DNA from: Chloroflexi bacterium bin125
GTDB taxonomy: Bacteria > Chloroflexota > Dehalococcoidia > Bin125
Assembly: GCA_002239025.1 (NCBI GenBank)
Contig: MPNM01000006.1
Coordinates: forward strand, 62,001-126,000
Length of the DNA stretch: 64,000 bases
Direction: 5' to 3'
Position 1 is the stretch's first letter. Each line of letters begins with the position of its first letter. A model generated the notes under the pieces. That model saw only the letters and a list, made by a program, of their open reading frames with translations. It did no database searches and was not told the origin of the DNA. Of the stretch, positions 17,184-24,947 are shown one piece after another. Made by a program: the position numbers and the translations under genes.

Positions 17184-19199
17184 TCAGCCAATGGTGCCAA
17201 GTCCTTCTGCATTGCAGCCCTTCTGCAATGGCTCGATCGGACCGATTTCTTCGATTACCTGCGCGGACTTGTCGGCGCCGAACTTATCGGAGTACGTCAC
17301 CGTCAAGCGCAGGAACTTGTGGGCCTGGTCCGGCGTTGGCGAATAGGTGGAATCCCAGGACTCGACATGTCCAATGGTGGTCCAGCCGTCTTCGCCGTTG
17401 CTGGAGATTTCCCAGGTCCAGACGTGGTCCTGTTCTTCGCGGTCGGGCTCGTACACGTAGGCATGGAGTACAGGCGTGCAGACCGGCGGTGGCCATTCAA
17501 GGCGTATTTGGCCTGGCTCATCAATGTCGGTCACCTGAATGGTGAGGTCCAGCGACGTTGTCGAGACACCGTCGCTTGCGGAGACCACCAGATCGAAATG
17601 GCTCCGCGACTCGTAACTGAGCCGCCAAACGTTCGTGATTTGCCCGCTGCTATCGATCGAGAATCGCTCAGCGTCATCGCCTGAGAGTGCGAGGGTCAGT
17701 GGCGTTCCATTGGGATCTGAGGCGACAATTGGGTCGCCGACCAGCGAGCCGCGGTCCAGTTCCTCGTCGACAGTGCGGCTGGCGCTGGATCCCTCATCGA
17801 AGACCGGTGGGAGATTGCGGGCATCGATGCATTGGATCGCCGCGGCGGGCACCGCGCTGTGATCGAGGTTCGCATCGTTTCCAGCCGCATCTCTGATCGT
17901 GCCGCTGGTCAGTCTCAGTTTGTTCTCACCGATCGCAAATCCGTCTGGGTCATGATCGCCTTTGACGACCTCGTAGATGAACGTCAGTGTGTTCGCGCCG
18001 GCGGCAGGACCGCTGATTGCTTCGATAAGCAGCGCCGATCGCACCAGGACCGCGGTTTTGGCTTCACCATTGAAGTCCAGTTCAAGTTCGGCCGAGCCGT
18101 CCGCCGTGACATTCTCGTCAAAGACGACGTCGACTCGGATTTCTTCGCCTGCGACATAGCCGCGATCTTCCGGTTGAGTGATGACCTTAAGTTCGGAGAC
18201 GGTTGGTGAGACTAGGTCGTCTGAGCCCAGCACGTTGTGACCGGACTGGTCGTGCAGCGCTCGGTAGCCGAAGCTGCTGTACAGGCCGGTTGCCTGGGAG
18301 CGTACGAAGCCGCTGCCGAAGTAACCCGACTCTCTGCTGCCCGATGAGACGCTGAATCCGGTCGCATCGACGTCCGTGCGCTTGACGGTGTAGCTGAAGA
18401 CCAACTTGTCGGTACCGGCGCCTCGTTCATAGTGAGCGCCGCGCCAACTGCCTTCGACATCTCCGACGTAGATGCTGATGCCCTTCTGACCTTCGACGAC
18501 CATGTTCTCTTCGTAGGTGAGCTGAACCTCAAGGGCTTCGCCGGCCCGGTAGGCGTGACCGTCCTCCGGACTGGAGATAACGGAATCGTCTGTGATCTTG
18601 ACCGAGTGCCTCCAGTCCACCGAGTGGGCAGAGTCATTGACGCCCGGGAACAGGCGGCTGGCCGCGACTCCGGTCATCGCGTCTGTGATTGAACCGCGGC
18701 CAATGAAGCCGTGGTACTGGCCCTGGCCGTCGACATATCCGCCAGGAACCACGACGCCATCGCCGTCGGTGTCGTCCCACATCACTCGCCGTCCAAAGAT
18801 CAGACAGTCGCTTCCTGATCCGTCGAGGAGTGGCATTCCATACCAGCGACTTCCGATGTAGACGCCGATCGAGAGCTTGCCTTGGACATTGACTGGCGTG
18901 TCGAAGAACAAGCCGACCTTGATCATCTCGTTTAATCCGTAGGTGTCGCCGACAGCCGGACTCGAGACCAACGTGGTCCTCGTGACCTGCGGGGCCTGTA
19001 CTGTTGCTGCAGCGCTGGCATCTGACGGGGTGCGAGGTCCTTGAGCCATCGCGGGAGTGCCGTTTGGCAATCCGAGAGCCAGGATTAGACCCAGAGCAAC
19101 CAGCATCAGCGCCAGCAGTGGCAATCTCCTTCGACCCTCTCCATTCCCTGGCGGTTTCGTGCCTTGCCAGCCGGCGCTTGGAACTTGATTGCGGTTCAT
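17184..19199 (-). CDS. secreted multi-domain beta-sandwich protein (SwmB/cadherin-like)
   Basis: A 671-residue exported protein. The ATG at 19199 is chosen because AAGGA lies 6 bp upstream; an in-frame start 23 codons earlier has no such support. After a basic stretch, a hydrophobic segment LPLLALMLVALGLILALG and a PAMAQ cleavage-like site form the signal peptide. Then come two related beta-domains (SSPAVGDTYGLNE... and SSPEDGHAYRAGE...), a third SwmB-like domain (ITQPEDRGYVAGEEIRVDVV) ending in SGTIRDAAGNDANLDH, a cadherin-type domain (FDEGSSASRTVDEE to VTDIDEP) and a final Ig-like region. Probably surface-exposed or released; ligand unknown. Confidence 0.8.
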   Translation of the reverse strand: MNRNQVPSAGWQGTKPPGNGEGRRRLPLLALMLVALGLILALGLPNGTPAMAQGPRTPSDASAAATVQAPQVTRTTLVSSPAVGDTYGLNEMIKVGLFFDTPVNVQGKLSIGVYIGSRWYGMPLLDGSGSDCLIFGRRVMWDDTDGDGVVVPGGYVDGQGQYHGFIGRGSITDAMTGVAASRLFPGVNDSAHSVDWRHSVKITDDSVISSPEDGHAYRAGEALEVQLTYEENMVVEGQKGISIYVGDVEGSWRGAHYERGAGTDKLVFSYTVKRTDVDATGFSVSSGSRESGYFGSGFVRSQATGLYSSFGYRALHDQSGHNVLGSDDLVSPTVSELKVITQPEDRGYVAGEEIRVDVVFDENVTADGSAELELDFNGEAKTAVLVRSALLIEAISGPAAGANTLTFIYEVVKGDHDPDGFAIGENKLRLTSGTIRDAAGNDANLDHSAVPAAAIQCIDARNLPPVFDEGSSASRTVDEELDRGSLVGDPIVASDPNGTPLTLALSGDDAERFSIDSSGQITNVWRLSYESRSHFDLVVSASDGVSTTSLDLTIQVTDIDEPGQIRLEWPPPVCTPVLHAYVYEPDREEQDHVWTWEISSNGEDGWTTIGHVESWDSTYSPTPDQAHKFLRLTVTYSDKFGADKSAQVIEEIGPIEPLQKGCNAEGLGTIG

Positions 19200-19571
19200 C
19201 GCAAGTCCTTTTCCTTTGCCTGATGCCGTGATGGGTTGGAGTTGTTGGTCGACCTCCTCCGACCTCAACCTATGTCCGTCGATTGCCAGGCTGGGCAGTC
19301 GTGATGCGTTTACCCGATCCGAGGCCGAGTGGGCTATGAACGTTGCGACAGCAAATCTGTGGCCGGCTTACGTTGTCGGTTCTGATGTATCGAACTTCTC
19401 GTTGCGCGACGGAAAAACGCGCCTGGATCCCCAGGTCGGCTGACGACGATTCTCCGAGACCATCAACCAGGATTGAACCCGCTAGGTCCTGCCGCGTTTG
19501 GTTACCTTGCGACCCAACCGGAGATCCAGACTTGCGGCGCCGGAGGAGGGCACGTATTGGGGAGGGCAATC
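19200..19571. other. gene-free spacer between divergent genes
   Basis: About 370 bp between the secreted-protein gene (leftward) and the hydrolase gene (rightward). It should hold both promoters. I see no convincing small gene, hairpin or repeat. The GAGGAGG-type run near 19250 lies in non-coding sequence. Confidence 0.5.
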
Positions 19572-20492
19572 ATGGCGTTCGGTATCAGAACGGGTCGACA
19601 GCGAGCTATCGATGCGCTCAACGCGGCCTCTGAGGTCGTCGAGACCGCTGTGGGTCCGGTGGAATACGCGCTCCGCGGCGACGCGCCGTACGTCGTGATC
19701 TTTCACGGCACACCGCAAAGCCATCATGCAAGTTTCATCGGTGAACCCATGGAGGCGGCAGGCTTCGGAACCATCACTCCGTCGAGGCCGGGTTTTCTCA
19801 GAACACCGCTGGAAACGGGCCCGTCGTTCGAAGAGCAAGCGGACGCCGTTGCAGCTCTGTTGGATGCCCTGGAAGTTGGACAGGTCGCTGGTTACGCCAT
19901 CTCGGGTGGCGGACCGAGCGGGATTCAGTTTGCCGCGCGACATCCCGACCGCGTCAGAGCGTTGATCCTTGAGGTCGCGATCACGCAGAGATACGAACCT
20001 GAGGTTTCGGACTTGATGGTCAAGGTATCGATGAGCAGCTTCGTTCAATGGCTCTCGAGCGTGATCATGAAGCGATTTCCACGCGTCGGTGTGGCGCAGT
20101 TCCTCGCGATGGAGAGCACGCTGGAAGCGATGGATCGGGCGAGAGTGGTCGATGACATCCTCGCGGATCCGGAGAAGATGGCAGTGCTGGAGAATCTGAT
20201 TGTTCAGTCGCCCCCGATGGATCTGTTGCGCGCCGGCTTTGATAACGACTTGAAGCGATTCCGTGAGATCGACCAGTTACCGCTGGATCAGGTGCGTTGT
20301 CCGACGCTCCTCGCCTACGGCACTCACGACGGCGATGTGCCGTTTAGTCACGCCGAGAACGCTGCTCAGGGCATACCCAACGCAGAGCTGTTCGCCGTGG
20401 AGAACGGCTGGCATCTGCTGGCCCTGAGCGACGGCGACGGTGCATACCTGGAAGCAGAAATCGACTTCCTGCGAGAGCATCTCGTCAGATAG
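19572..20492 (+). CDS. alpha/beta hydrolase
   Basis: A 306-residue alpha/beta-hydrolase-fold protein. Oxyanion motif IFHGTPQSHH, nucleophile elbow YAISGGGPSG (Ser in A-I-S-G-G), acid in YGTHDGDVPF and the catalytic His in ENGWHLLAL are all in order. The ATG at 19572 is supported by GGGGAGGG; an in-frame upstream start lacks this. The substrate is unknown (esterase, lactonase or haloalkane-type are all possible). It is the last chromosomal-looking gene before the serine recombinase of the mobile element. Confidence 0.82.
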   Translation: MAFGIRTGRQRAIDALNAASEVVETAVGPVEYALRGDAPYVVIFHGTPQSHHASFIGEPMEAAGFGTITPSRPGFLRTPLETGPSFEEQADAVAALLDALEVGQVAGYAISGGGPSGIQFAARHPDRVRALILEVAITQRYEPEVSDLMVKVSMSSFVQWLSSVIMKRFPRVGVAQFLAMESTLEAMDRARVVDDILADPEKMAVLENLIVQSPPMDLLRAGFDNDLKRFREIDQLPLDQVRCPTLLAYGTHDGDVPFSHAENAAQGIPNAELFAVENGWHLLALSDGDGAYLEAEIDFLREHLVR

Positions 20493-20595
20493 CGACATCC
20501 GTGACGCTCGTCAGCTTGAGTACCTGTTCATGTCTCTGCATGTCGCCTGGAAGAGTTCTCATCATGCCCGCGCTTGTCGTGGGCATCTCGCAGCC

Positions 20596-22263
20596 TCAAG
20601 CGAAGACTTGGGTACTCAGCGCGGCGAGATTGCCGCGTCTGAGCGCGGCAATGACGGTAACTGGCAAGTAAGAACGATGAGAAGTGAAAAACAGGGTTGG
20701 TGGGCTTGACTGAACAATACCAAGAACCGACTCGGATTCGATCATCGCCCCGTCGGTCGGCATCGGGATCGTATAGGTCAAGGTGACCTGCTTGGGGGCA
20801 ATCTTGATGCGCTTGACGAAGTTCCTGATGAGGGACTTGCGCTCGGGGATGCTGCCGGCTTGCAGGAACTCGCGGAAATCGGCGACGTAGCGCTTGATCT
20901 CCCGGCTGGAGGGGAGTTCAGCTCTACGTTGTTCCAGTTGGAGCGTTGCGTTCTCGTGCGCGGCGGCGAGTTGGTCTTCCTGGCCGCGCAGCGAGTGGAT
21001 GCGGGGCGACAAATCCTGGTAGGTGAGGTCGCTGTTCTCCAGTGCGTCGTAGAGTTTGGCCAAACGCCTGCGCACGTCGGCGAGTTCAGTCTCAACTGCC
21101 TGCCGCTGGGTGTTGAGTTCGGCCGCCATCGCGTCGATTTCCTCGGCCACCATCTGAACCAGTTCGATGATCGTTTGCTCGTTGAGGATGCGCGTGAGGA
21201 CTTTGTGCGTGACCAGTTCCTCGAGCTTCGGCGCGCTGAGGTAGGGCGCTTGGCAAGCGCCGGCGCCTTCGCGGTGCAGGGTGTTGCAGACGTAGTAAGA
21301 GAATTTTCCGCCCTTGGCCCCGTGGCCGACGAACGACTTGCCGCAACGCCCGCAGCGCAGCAGCCCTGACAGCAGGAACTTGCTGCCGACTCCCCGCGGC
21401 GCACGCGCCTTGGGACTGCGTGCCTTGAGACCGCGCCCAACCGCCTCGAACTGCTCGCGCGAGACGATCGCCGGCCAGGCGTTCTCGACCCGGACCGGAT
21501 CGGGCGCCTGCCCGTCCTTGGCCGTGCGTCCCCAGACCGAGGTGCCGGTATAGGCCTCGTTGGTCAGGAGATAGTGCAGGCGGCGCTTGTACCAGCGCCG
21601 GCCTTGGATCGTGATACCGCGCTCATTTAGGTCGCGTGCGATCTCCTTGAGACCAAGGCCGCGCTGCGACATCTCGAAGATCTGCTTGACGATCGGCGCT
21701 GTTTGAGGATCGAGTATGAGCGTCGGGCGCTCCTTCGGACCGTCCTGGACCTTGACCCGCTCATAGCCATAGGGCGCCTTGGAGGCGAGGAAAAACCCGC
21801 GCGAGGCGGCCTCGCGCATGCCGCGCGTCACCTCCTGGGCGAGGTTCTCGGAGTAGAACTCATCGACGCTTTCGATGATCGCTTCCATCAGTTTGCCGGT
21901 CGGGGTGTCGTCGGCATGCTCGGTGATCGAGGTGACTCGGATCCCGCGACGGCGCAGCATCGACTTGAAGGCGACGGCGTGCTCGCGCTTGCGCGTGAAG
22001 CGCGAGAACTTCCAGACCAGGATCTCCTGGAACGGCGCGTCAGTCTGCGCCGCCTCATCCAGCATCTGGCGGAACTTGGGACGGTTGGCGACACGCCCGC
22101 TTTCGGCCTCGTCGACGTACTCGCGAACGACCACATACCCGTTTCGTTCAGCGAAATCCCGGAGCGCGCGAAGCTGCGCGGCGACCGAGAGATCGACGTC
22201 TTGACGGTCCGAGGAGACCCTGGCGTAGAGCGCCGCTGGAATCAGTTCGGGTGATTGATCCAT
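20596..22263 (-). CDS. large serine recombinase (integrase)
   Basis: A 555-residue site-specific recombinase. N-terminal resolvase domain with catalytic Ser17 in ALYARVSSDRQD and the Arg pair in KFSRFTRKREHA; then the recombinase domain (RGLGLKEIARDLNERGI); a zinc ribbon with CGRCGKSF and a later cysteine pair (YYVCN, GAC); and a long C-terminal coiled coil (about residues 375-450) with a terminal basic segment. Large serine integrases move phages and conjugative elements between attP and attB without host factors. AAAGGAG precedes the ATG. Transcribed leftward, toward the putative element end. Confidence 0.92.
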   Translation of the reverse strand: MDQSPELIPAALYARVSSDRQDVDLSVAAQLRALRDFAERNGYVVVREYVDEAESGRVANRPKFRQMLDEAAQTDAPFQEILVWKFSRFTRKREHAVAFKSMLRRRGIRVTSITEHADDTPTGKLMEAIIESVDEFYSENLAQEVTRGMREAASRGFFLASKAPYGYERVKVQDGPKERPTLILDPQTAPIVKQIFEMSQRGLGLKEIARDLNERGITIQGRRWYKRRLHYLLTNEAYTGTSVWGRTAKDGQAPDPVRVENAWPAIVSREQFEAVGRGLKARSPKARAPRGVGSKFLLSGLLRCGRCGKSFVGHGAKGGKFSYYVCNTLHREGAGACQAPYLSAPKLEELVTHKVLTRILNEQTIIELVQMVAEEIDAMAAELNTQRQAVETELADVRRRLAKLYDALENSDLTYQDLSPRIHSLRGQEDQLAAAHENATLQLEQRRAELPSSREIKRYVADFREFLQAGSIPERKSLIRNFVKRIKIAPKQVTLTYTIPMPTDGAMIESESVLGIVQSSPPTLFFTSHRSYLPVTVIAALRRGNLAALSTQVFA

Positions 22264-22601
22264 CGCAGTTCTCCTTTGCTCCGGGCCGCCACTCGCAATG
22301 GCGGCGGATCAATGTTCGAAACATCGTATCCCAGCCAGACAGCCCTCTCCAGATAGGGCAGCAAGTCCAATACAGAACGAAAGTCTGGGCCAGACCAGTT
22401 GATTGACAGGGGCAGCGCGGTTCTTCCATACAGCGCTCTGGCCGGACAGGATCACGGTATTGGACCCTCCGGACAGGTTGAGGATGCACTGCTTGAACTG
22501 CACACCGATTACATGCTCAATTCAGTAGTCCTGTACGTTCAGTGCACAGACAGTTGTCCGTTCTTGTGGAAGACTGTCCCGGTGCGAAGGGAGGTCGGCC
22601 G
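22264..22601. promoter_or_regulatory. divergent regulatory region between recombinase and HU gene
   Basis: This 338-bp gene-free spacer should hold the promoters of the leftward recombinase and rightward HU-like gene. It carries four copies of the pentamer GGACA on either strand (22444, 22471, and TGTCC at 22555 and 22575, the last two 20 bp apart). The same pentamer is strongly clustered in the spacer at 54526-54780. It may include the attachment site, as integrase genes often abut theirs; no core is identifiable here. Confidence 0.4.
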
Positions 22602-22925
22602 ATGAGCGAAACTCGTGCGAAGACGAAAGCGGAACTGGCGAGAGCGGTGTCCCAGCGCAGCAACGTTGCCCCGAAGGACGCGGAGCGGGTGTTGGAAGCG
22701 TTCGCCGACGTAGCGCTGGCGGAGCTCTCGGCGGATGGGCCGGGGGTGGTGACGCTCCTGGGCTTGGTCAGGGCCGATGTGGCGCCGCAGACGGGACGAG
22801 CCGAGCACATGGGCCGCAATCCGGCCACTGGTGAACCGATGACGATCGCCGCCCGTCCGGCGCGGTTGCGCGGCAAGGTCAGGCTGCGATCGCTCAAGCG
22901 GCTGCGCGACGTGCTTGAGTCGTGA
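22602..22925 (+). CDS. HU-family DNA-binding protein
   Basis: A 107-residue small basic protein of the HU/IHF family: N-terminal helices KAELARAVSQRSNVAPKDAERVLEAFADVALAEL, then the beta arm with GRNPATGEPMTIAARPARLRGKV, the hallmark of the DNA-bending arm, and a basic C-terminus. It bends DNA and could help assemble recombination or conjugation complexes of the element. The ATG at 22602 follows GGGAGG. It is divergent from the serine recombinase. Confidence 0.88.
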   Translation: MSETRAKTKAELARAVSQRSNVAPKDAERVLEAFADVALAELSADGPGVVTLLGLVRADVAPQTGRAEHMGRNPATGEPMTIAARPARLRGKVRLRSLKRLRDVLES

Positions 22926-23629
22926 ACGCTTCGAGGAAACAGGTTCGCAAGCGATCCCTCAGCCATCCTGGCCGGTAGAGCGCATCCCTCGGTTCAACCA
23001 GTCGCCGGAGGAACGGGCGACGAACGCATTGACTGACCAGATGGCGCCATGCCGCGAACTGCCTCGCGCATTGCCGTTTCCGATTCGCCCCGGCCAGCCA
23101 ACGGACAATCGGGCGGCGGAGGAATCTGGTAGTTGATGGCAGCGTGGTCTGGCCGCACGACGATCCGCTTCGAACCACGTGATGAGCTCCGCGCTCGGCC
23201 TCGTTCGGCTGCGCCCGGAGCTGCGCGGCGACCGAGAGATCGACATCGTGCCCGTCGCTGGAGACCCTGGCATAGCGAGCCGCCGGGGTCTGAGCTAACT
23301 CGTTATTCATCTTATGTTTCCTCTACGCCCTAGTGCGACCGTACCGGCGCGCACAGATTCTGAGCCTGGCGCAATTCCGGTCTCCTGTGCGCGCGGACCA
23401 GAATAGACGTTCTTTGTCTATCTGGTAGCCACAGTCTTCTACAGAGGACAACACCGGTTCATCAAGCGGAACACTCCAGCAAGCGATTTGGGCCGAATCC
23501 TCGTCAGCGGTCTCAACGCCCTTGAATCCCAAACAAACGTGTTGATAGATTGGCGCCGCATTGAACACGGGTTCTATTCGTCCATGCCATTTGCACGGAC
23601 TCGATGCGACGGAACAGGAGGGAGGGCTT
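22926..23629. other. gene-poor stretch with recombinase remnant
   Basis: About 700 bp without an intact gene. It contains the decayed 5' end of a second recombinase (about 23200-23311, minus). The 23312-23629 part, upstream of the small-protein/HTH cassette, should hold its promoter; I see no definite -10/-35 pair. No hairpin terminator was recognised after the HU gene. Confidence 0.5.
23200..23311 (-). pseudogene. truncated serine-recombinase N-terminus
   Basis: From an ATG at 23309-23311 the minus strand encodes MNNELAQTPAARYARVSSDG and then HDVDLSVAAQLRA, clearly the same as the N-terminus of the intact recombinase (PAALYARVSSDRQD, VDLSVAAQLRA). After about 45 residues the similarity stops and the frame continues into unrelated sequence. 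The catalytic serine region survives but the rest is gone, so it is a relic of a duplication or an earlier insertion. Confidence 0.8.
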
Positions 23630-23836
23630 GTGGATTCGACAGCAGCATTGACCGAGGAGCAGGAGCAACGGCGCCGGGAGGGCCTGCGCATGCTGGCGCG
23701 GATCATCGCGCGCCACTACCTCGAACAACCGGAGCAGCACCTGTCTGAGCCTGAACCAGCCGAGCCAGGAGAACGACCGGGCCGACAAAGAGCCAGCGCA
23801 GAGAGCCGGGAACCGGCCGCCAGGGAGGATGCGTGA
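23630..23836 (+). CDS. small hypothetical protein of the HTH cassette
   Basis: A 68-residue, charged, probably mostly helical protein (TEEQEQRRREGLRMLARIIAR, then a Pro/Glu/Arg-rich tail). No family recognised. The GTG at 23630 follows GGAGGGAGGG. Its stop overlaps the ATG of the first HTH gene (TGATG), so it is translated with the regulator cassette. Possible roles are an antitoxin-like or regulator-partner peptide; this is a guess from context only. Confidence 0.6.
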   Translation: MDSTAALTEEQEQRRREGLRMLARIIARHYLEQPEQHLSEPEPAEPGERPGRQRASAESREPAAREDA

Positions 23837-24078
23837 TGACACGACGAACCGGATCGCCGCGGGTGCGGCTGAAGCCCGAACCGCTCTGGGAGCGCATCAA
23901 CCGGCTCAACATCAGCCAGAACGAACTTGCCGAGCTGGCCGACATCTCGTCCGGCTATCTCTCGCAACTGATCAGCGGCCGCAAGAGTCCGTCGCCGGAT
24001 GTGCGCCGGCGCTTGCAGGCGGCCCTGGACATCGGCGGCTTCGACGAGCTGTTCGTTCAGGAGTACGAGGATGAGTGA
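23836..24078 (+). CDS. XRE-type helix-turn-helix regulator
   Basis: An 80-residue Cro/C1-type DNA-binding protein. The HTH reads LWERINRLNISQNELAELAD, followed by ISSGYLSQLISGRKSPSPDV, with the usual recognition-helix pattern. It is close to domain size with only a short acidic C-terminus, like phage and ICE repressors. The ATG overlaps the preceding stop, and the next HTH gene overlaps its end. Likely part of the switch that keeps the element quiescent. Confidence 0.82.
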   Translation: MTRRTGSPRVRLKPEPLWERINRLNISQNELAELADISSGYLSQLISGRKSPSPDVRRRLQAALDIGGFDELFVQEYEDE

Positions 24079-24355
24079 GCGAAACACTGACTCGGAGTTG
24101 CGGCCGGGCGTCTGCTTCTTGCCCGACGACTTTCCCGAGCGTCTCGAGTCGTTGAAGGAACTGACCGGCCTGTCCTGGGAGCGGATGGCTGCGGCGATGG
24201 GCGTGGACAGCCGGCAGTTGCACCGCTGGCGGAACGGGACGGCGCCCAGCGGCGAAGCGATGCTCTCGCTCGTGCGACTCGCGACTAAGGTGCCGAACGG
24301 CCTCCCGGAACTGTTGGACGACGACTCGCTGGTCGTACAACGAGAGCAACGTTGA
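24071..24355 (+). CDS. HTH protein, second of the cassette
   Basis: A 94-residue protein with an HTH core LSWERMAAAMGVDSRQLHRW followed by RNGTAPSGEAMLSLVRLA. The RWRNG motif and the leucine-rich helix after it are shared with the third gene of the cassette, so the two are duplicates. The ATG at 24071 overlaps the preceding gene by 8 bp. Expected to bind operator DNA; targets may include the GGACA-rich spacers seen elsewhere in the element (inference). Confidence 0.75.
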   Translation: MSERNTDSELRPGVCFLPDDFPERLESLKELTGLSWERMAAAMGVDSRQLHRWRNGTAPSGEAMLSLVRLATKVPNGLPELLDDDSLVVQREQR

Positions 24356-24359
24356 ACGG

Positions 24360-24719
24360 ATGGCAGGGCGGCAACGGCGCCAGTACCGGACTGAACCATC
24401 GCAGTTCCCTACGGGCTTTGCGGACAAGTTGGCTGAGTTCCGCGCCGCCGCTGGTCTCTCCTGGCGAGAGCTGGCGCGACTGCTTCGGGTGAATGTCCGC
24501 ACGGTGCACCGCTGGCGCAACGGTGCCAAGCCGGACGCCGGTCACTTGCTGTCACTGCTGGAGCTAGCGGCCGATCGACATCTGCTCCACATCCTTGCGC
24601 CGAATCTGGTCGGGTGTCGATTGGCGACCATTCAGCAATCTCGAGGAGATGAGCCACTCGATCGAGCGGCCCCCTTGGAGCGGACGGAGAGTGTGTCTGC
24701 GTGCACACGGATCGCGTGA
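24360..24719 (+). CDS. HTH protein, third of the cassette
   Basis: A 119-residue HTH protein with core LSWRELARLLRVNVRTVHRW and RNGAKPDAGHLLSLLELA, closely matching the second cassette protein. A 35-residue extension (from about residue 85) has no recognisable motif. The ATG follows the previous stop by 4 bp. Together the three HTH genes form a compact regulator stack at the element's left side. Confidence 0.75.
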   Translation: MAGRQRRQYRTEPSQFPTGFADKLAEFRAAAGLSWRELARLLRVNVRTVHRWRNGAKPDAGHLLSLLELAADRHLLHILAPNLVGCRLATIQQSRGDEPLDRAAPLERTESVSACTRIA

Positions 24720-24947
24720 CGCGGACAACGCAACATTCGCACGCATCGAACTAGCGGGATCTGTCCGATCCGGTCTCGTTTTGCGGACATACCGTCGAAC
24801 CCATCGGAGGTAGCCATCGTCGTTCCGACGTGACGCGCATCGGACGCTCACGGTTGGAACCCAGTCGACCTGCAGTTCCCCTGCAGCATCCAGGCCCGGC
24901 GCAGAATCCGTTCTGCGCTGCCGGCCGACGGAGGCGCAGGGACGGAG

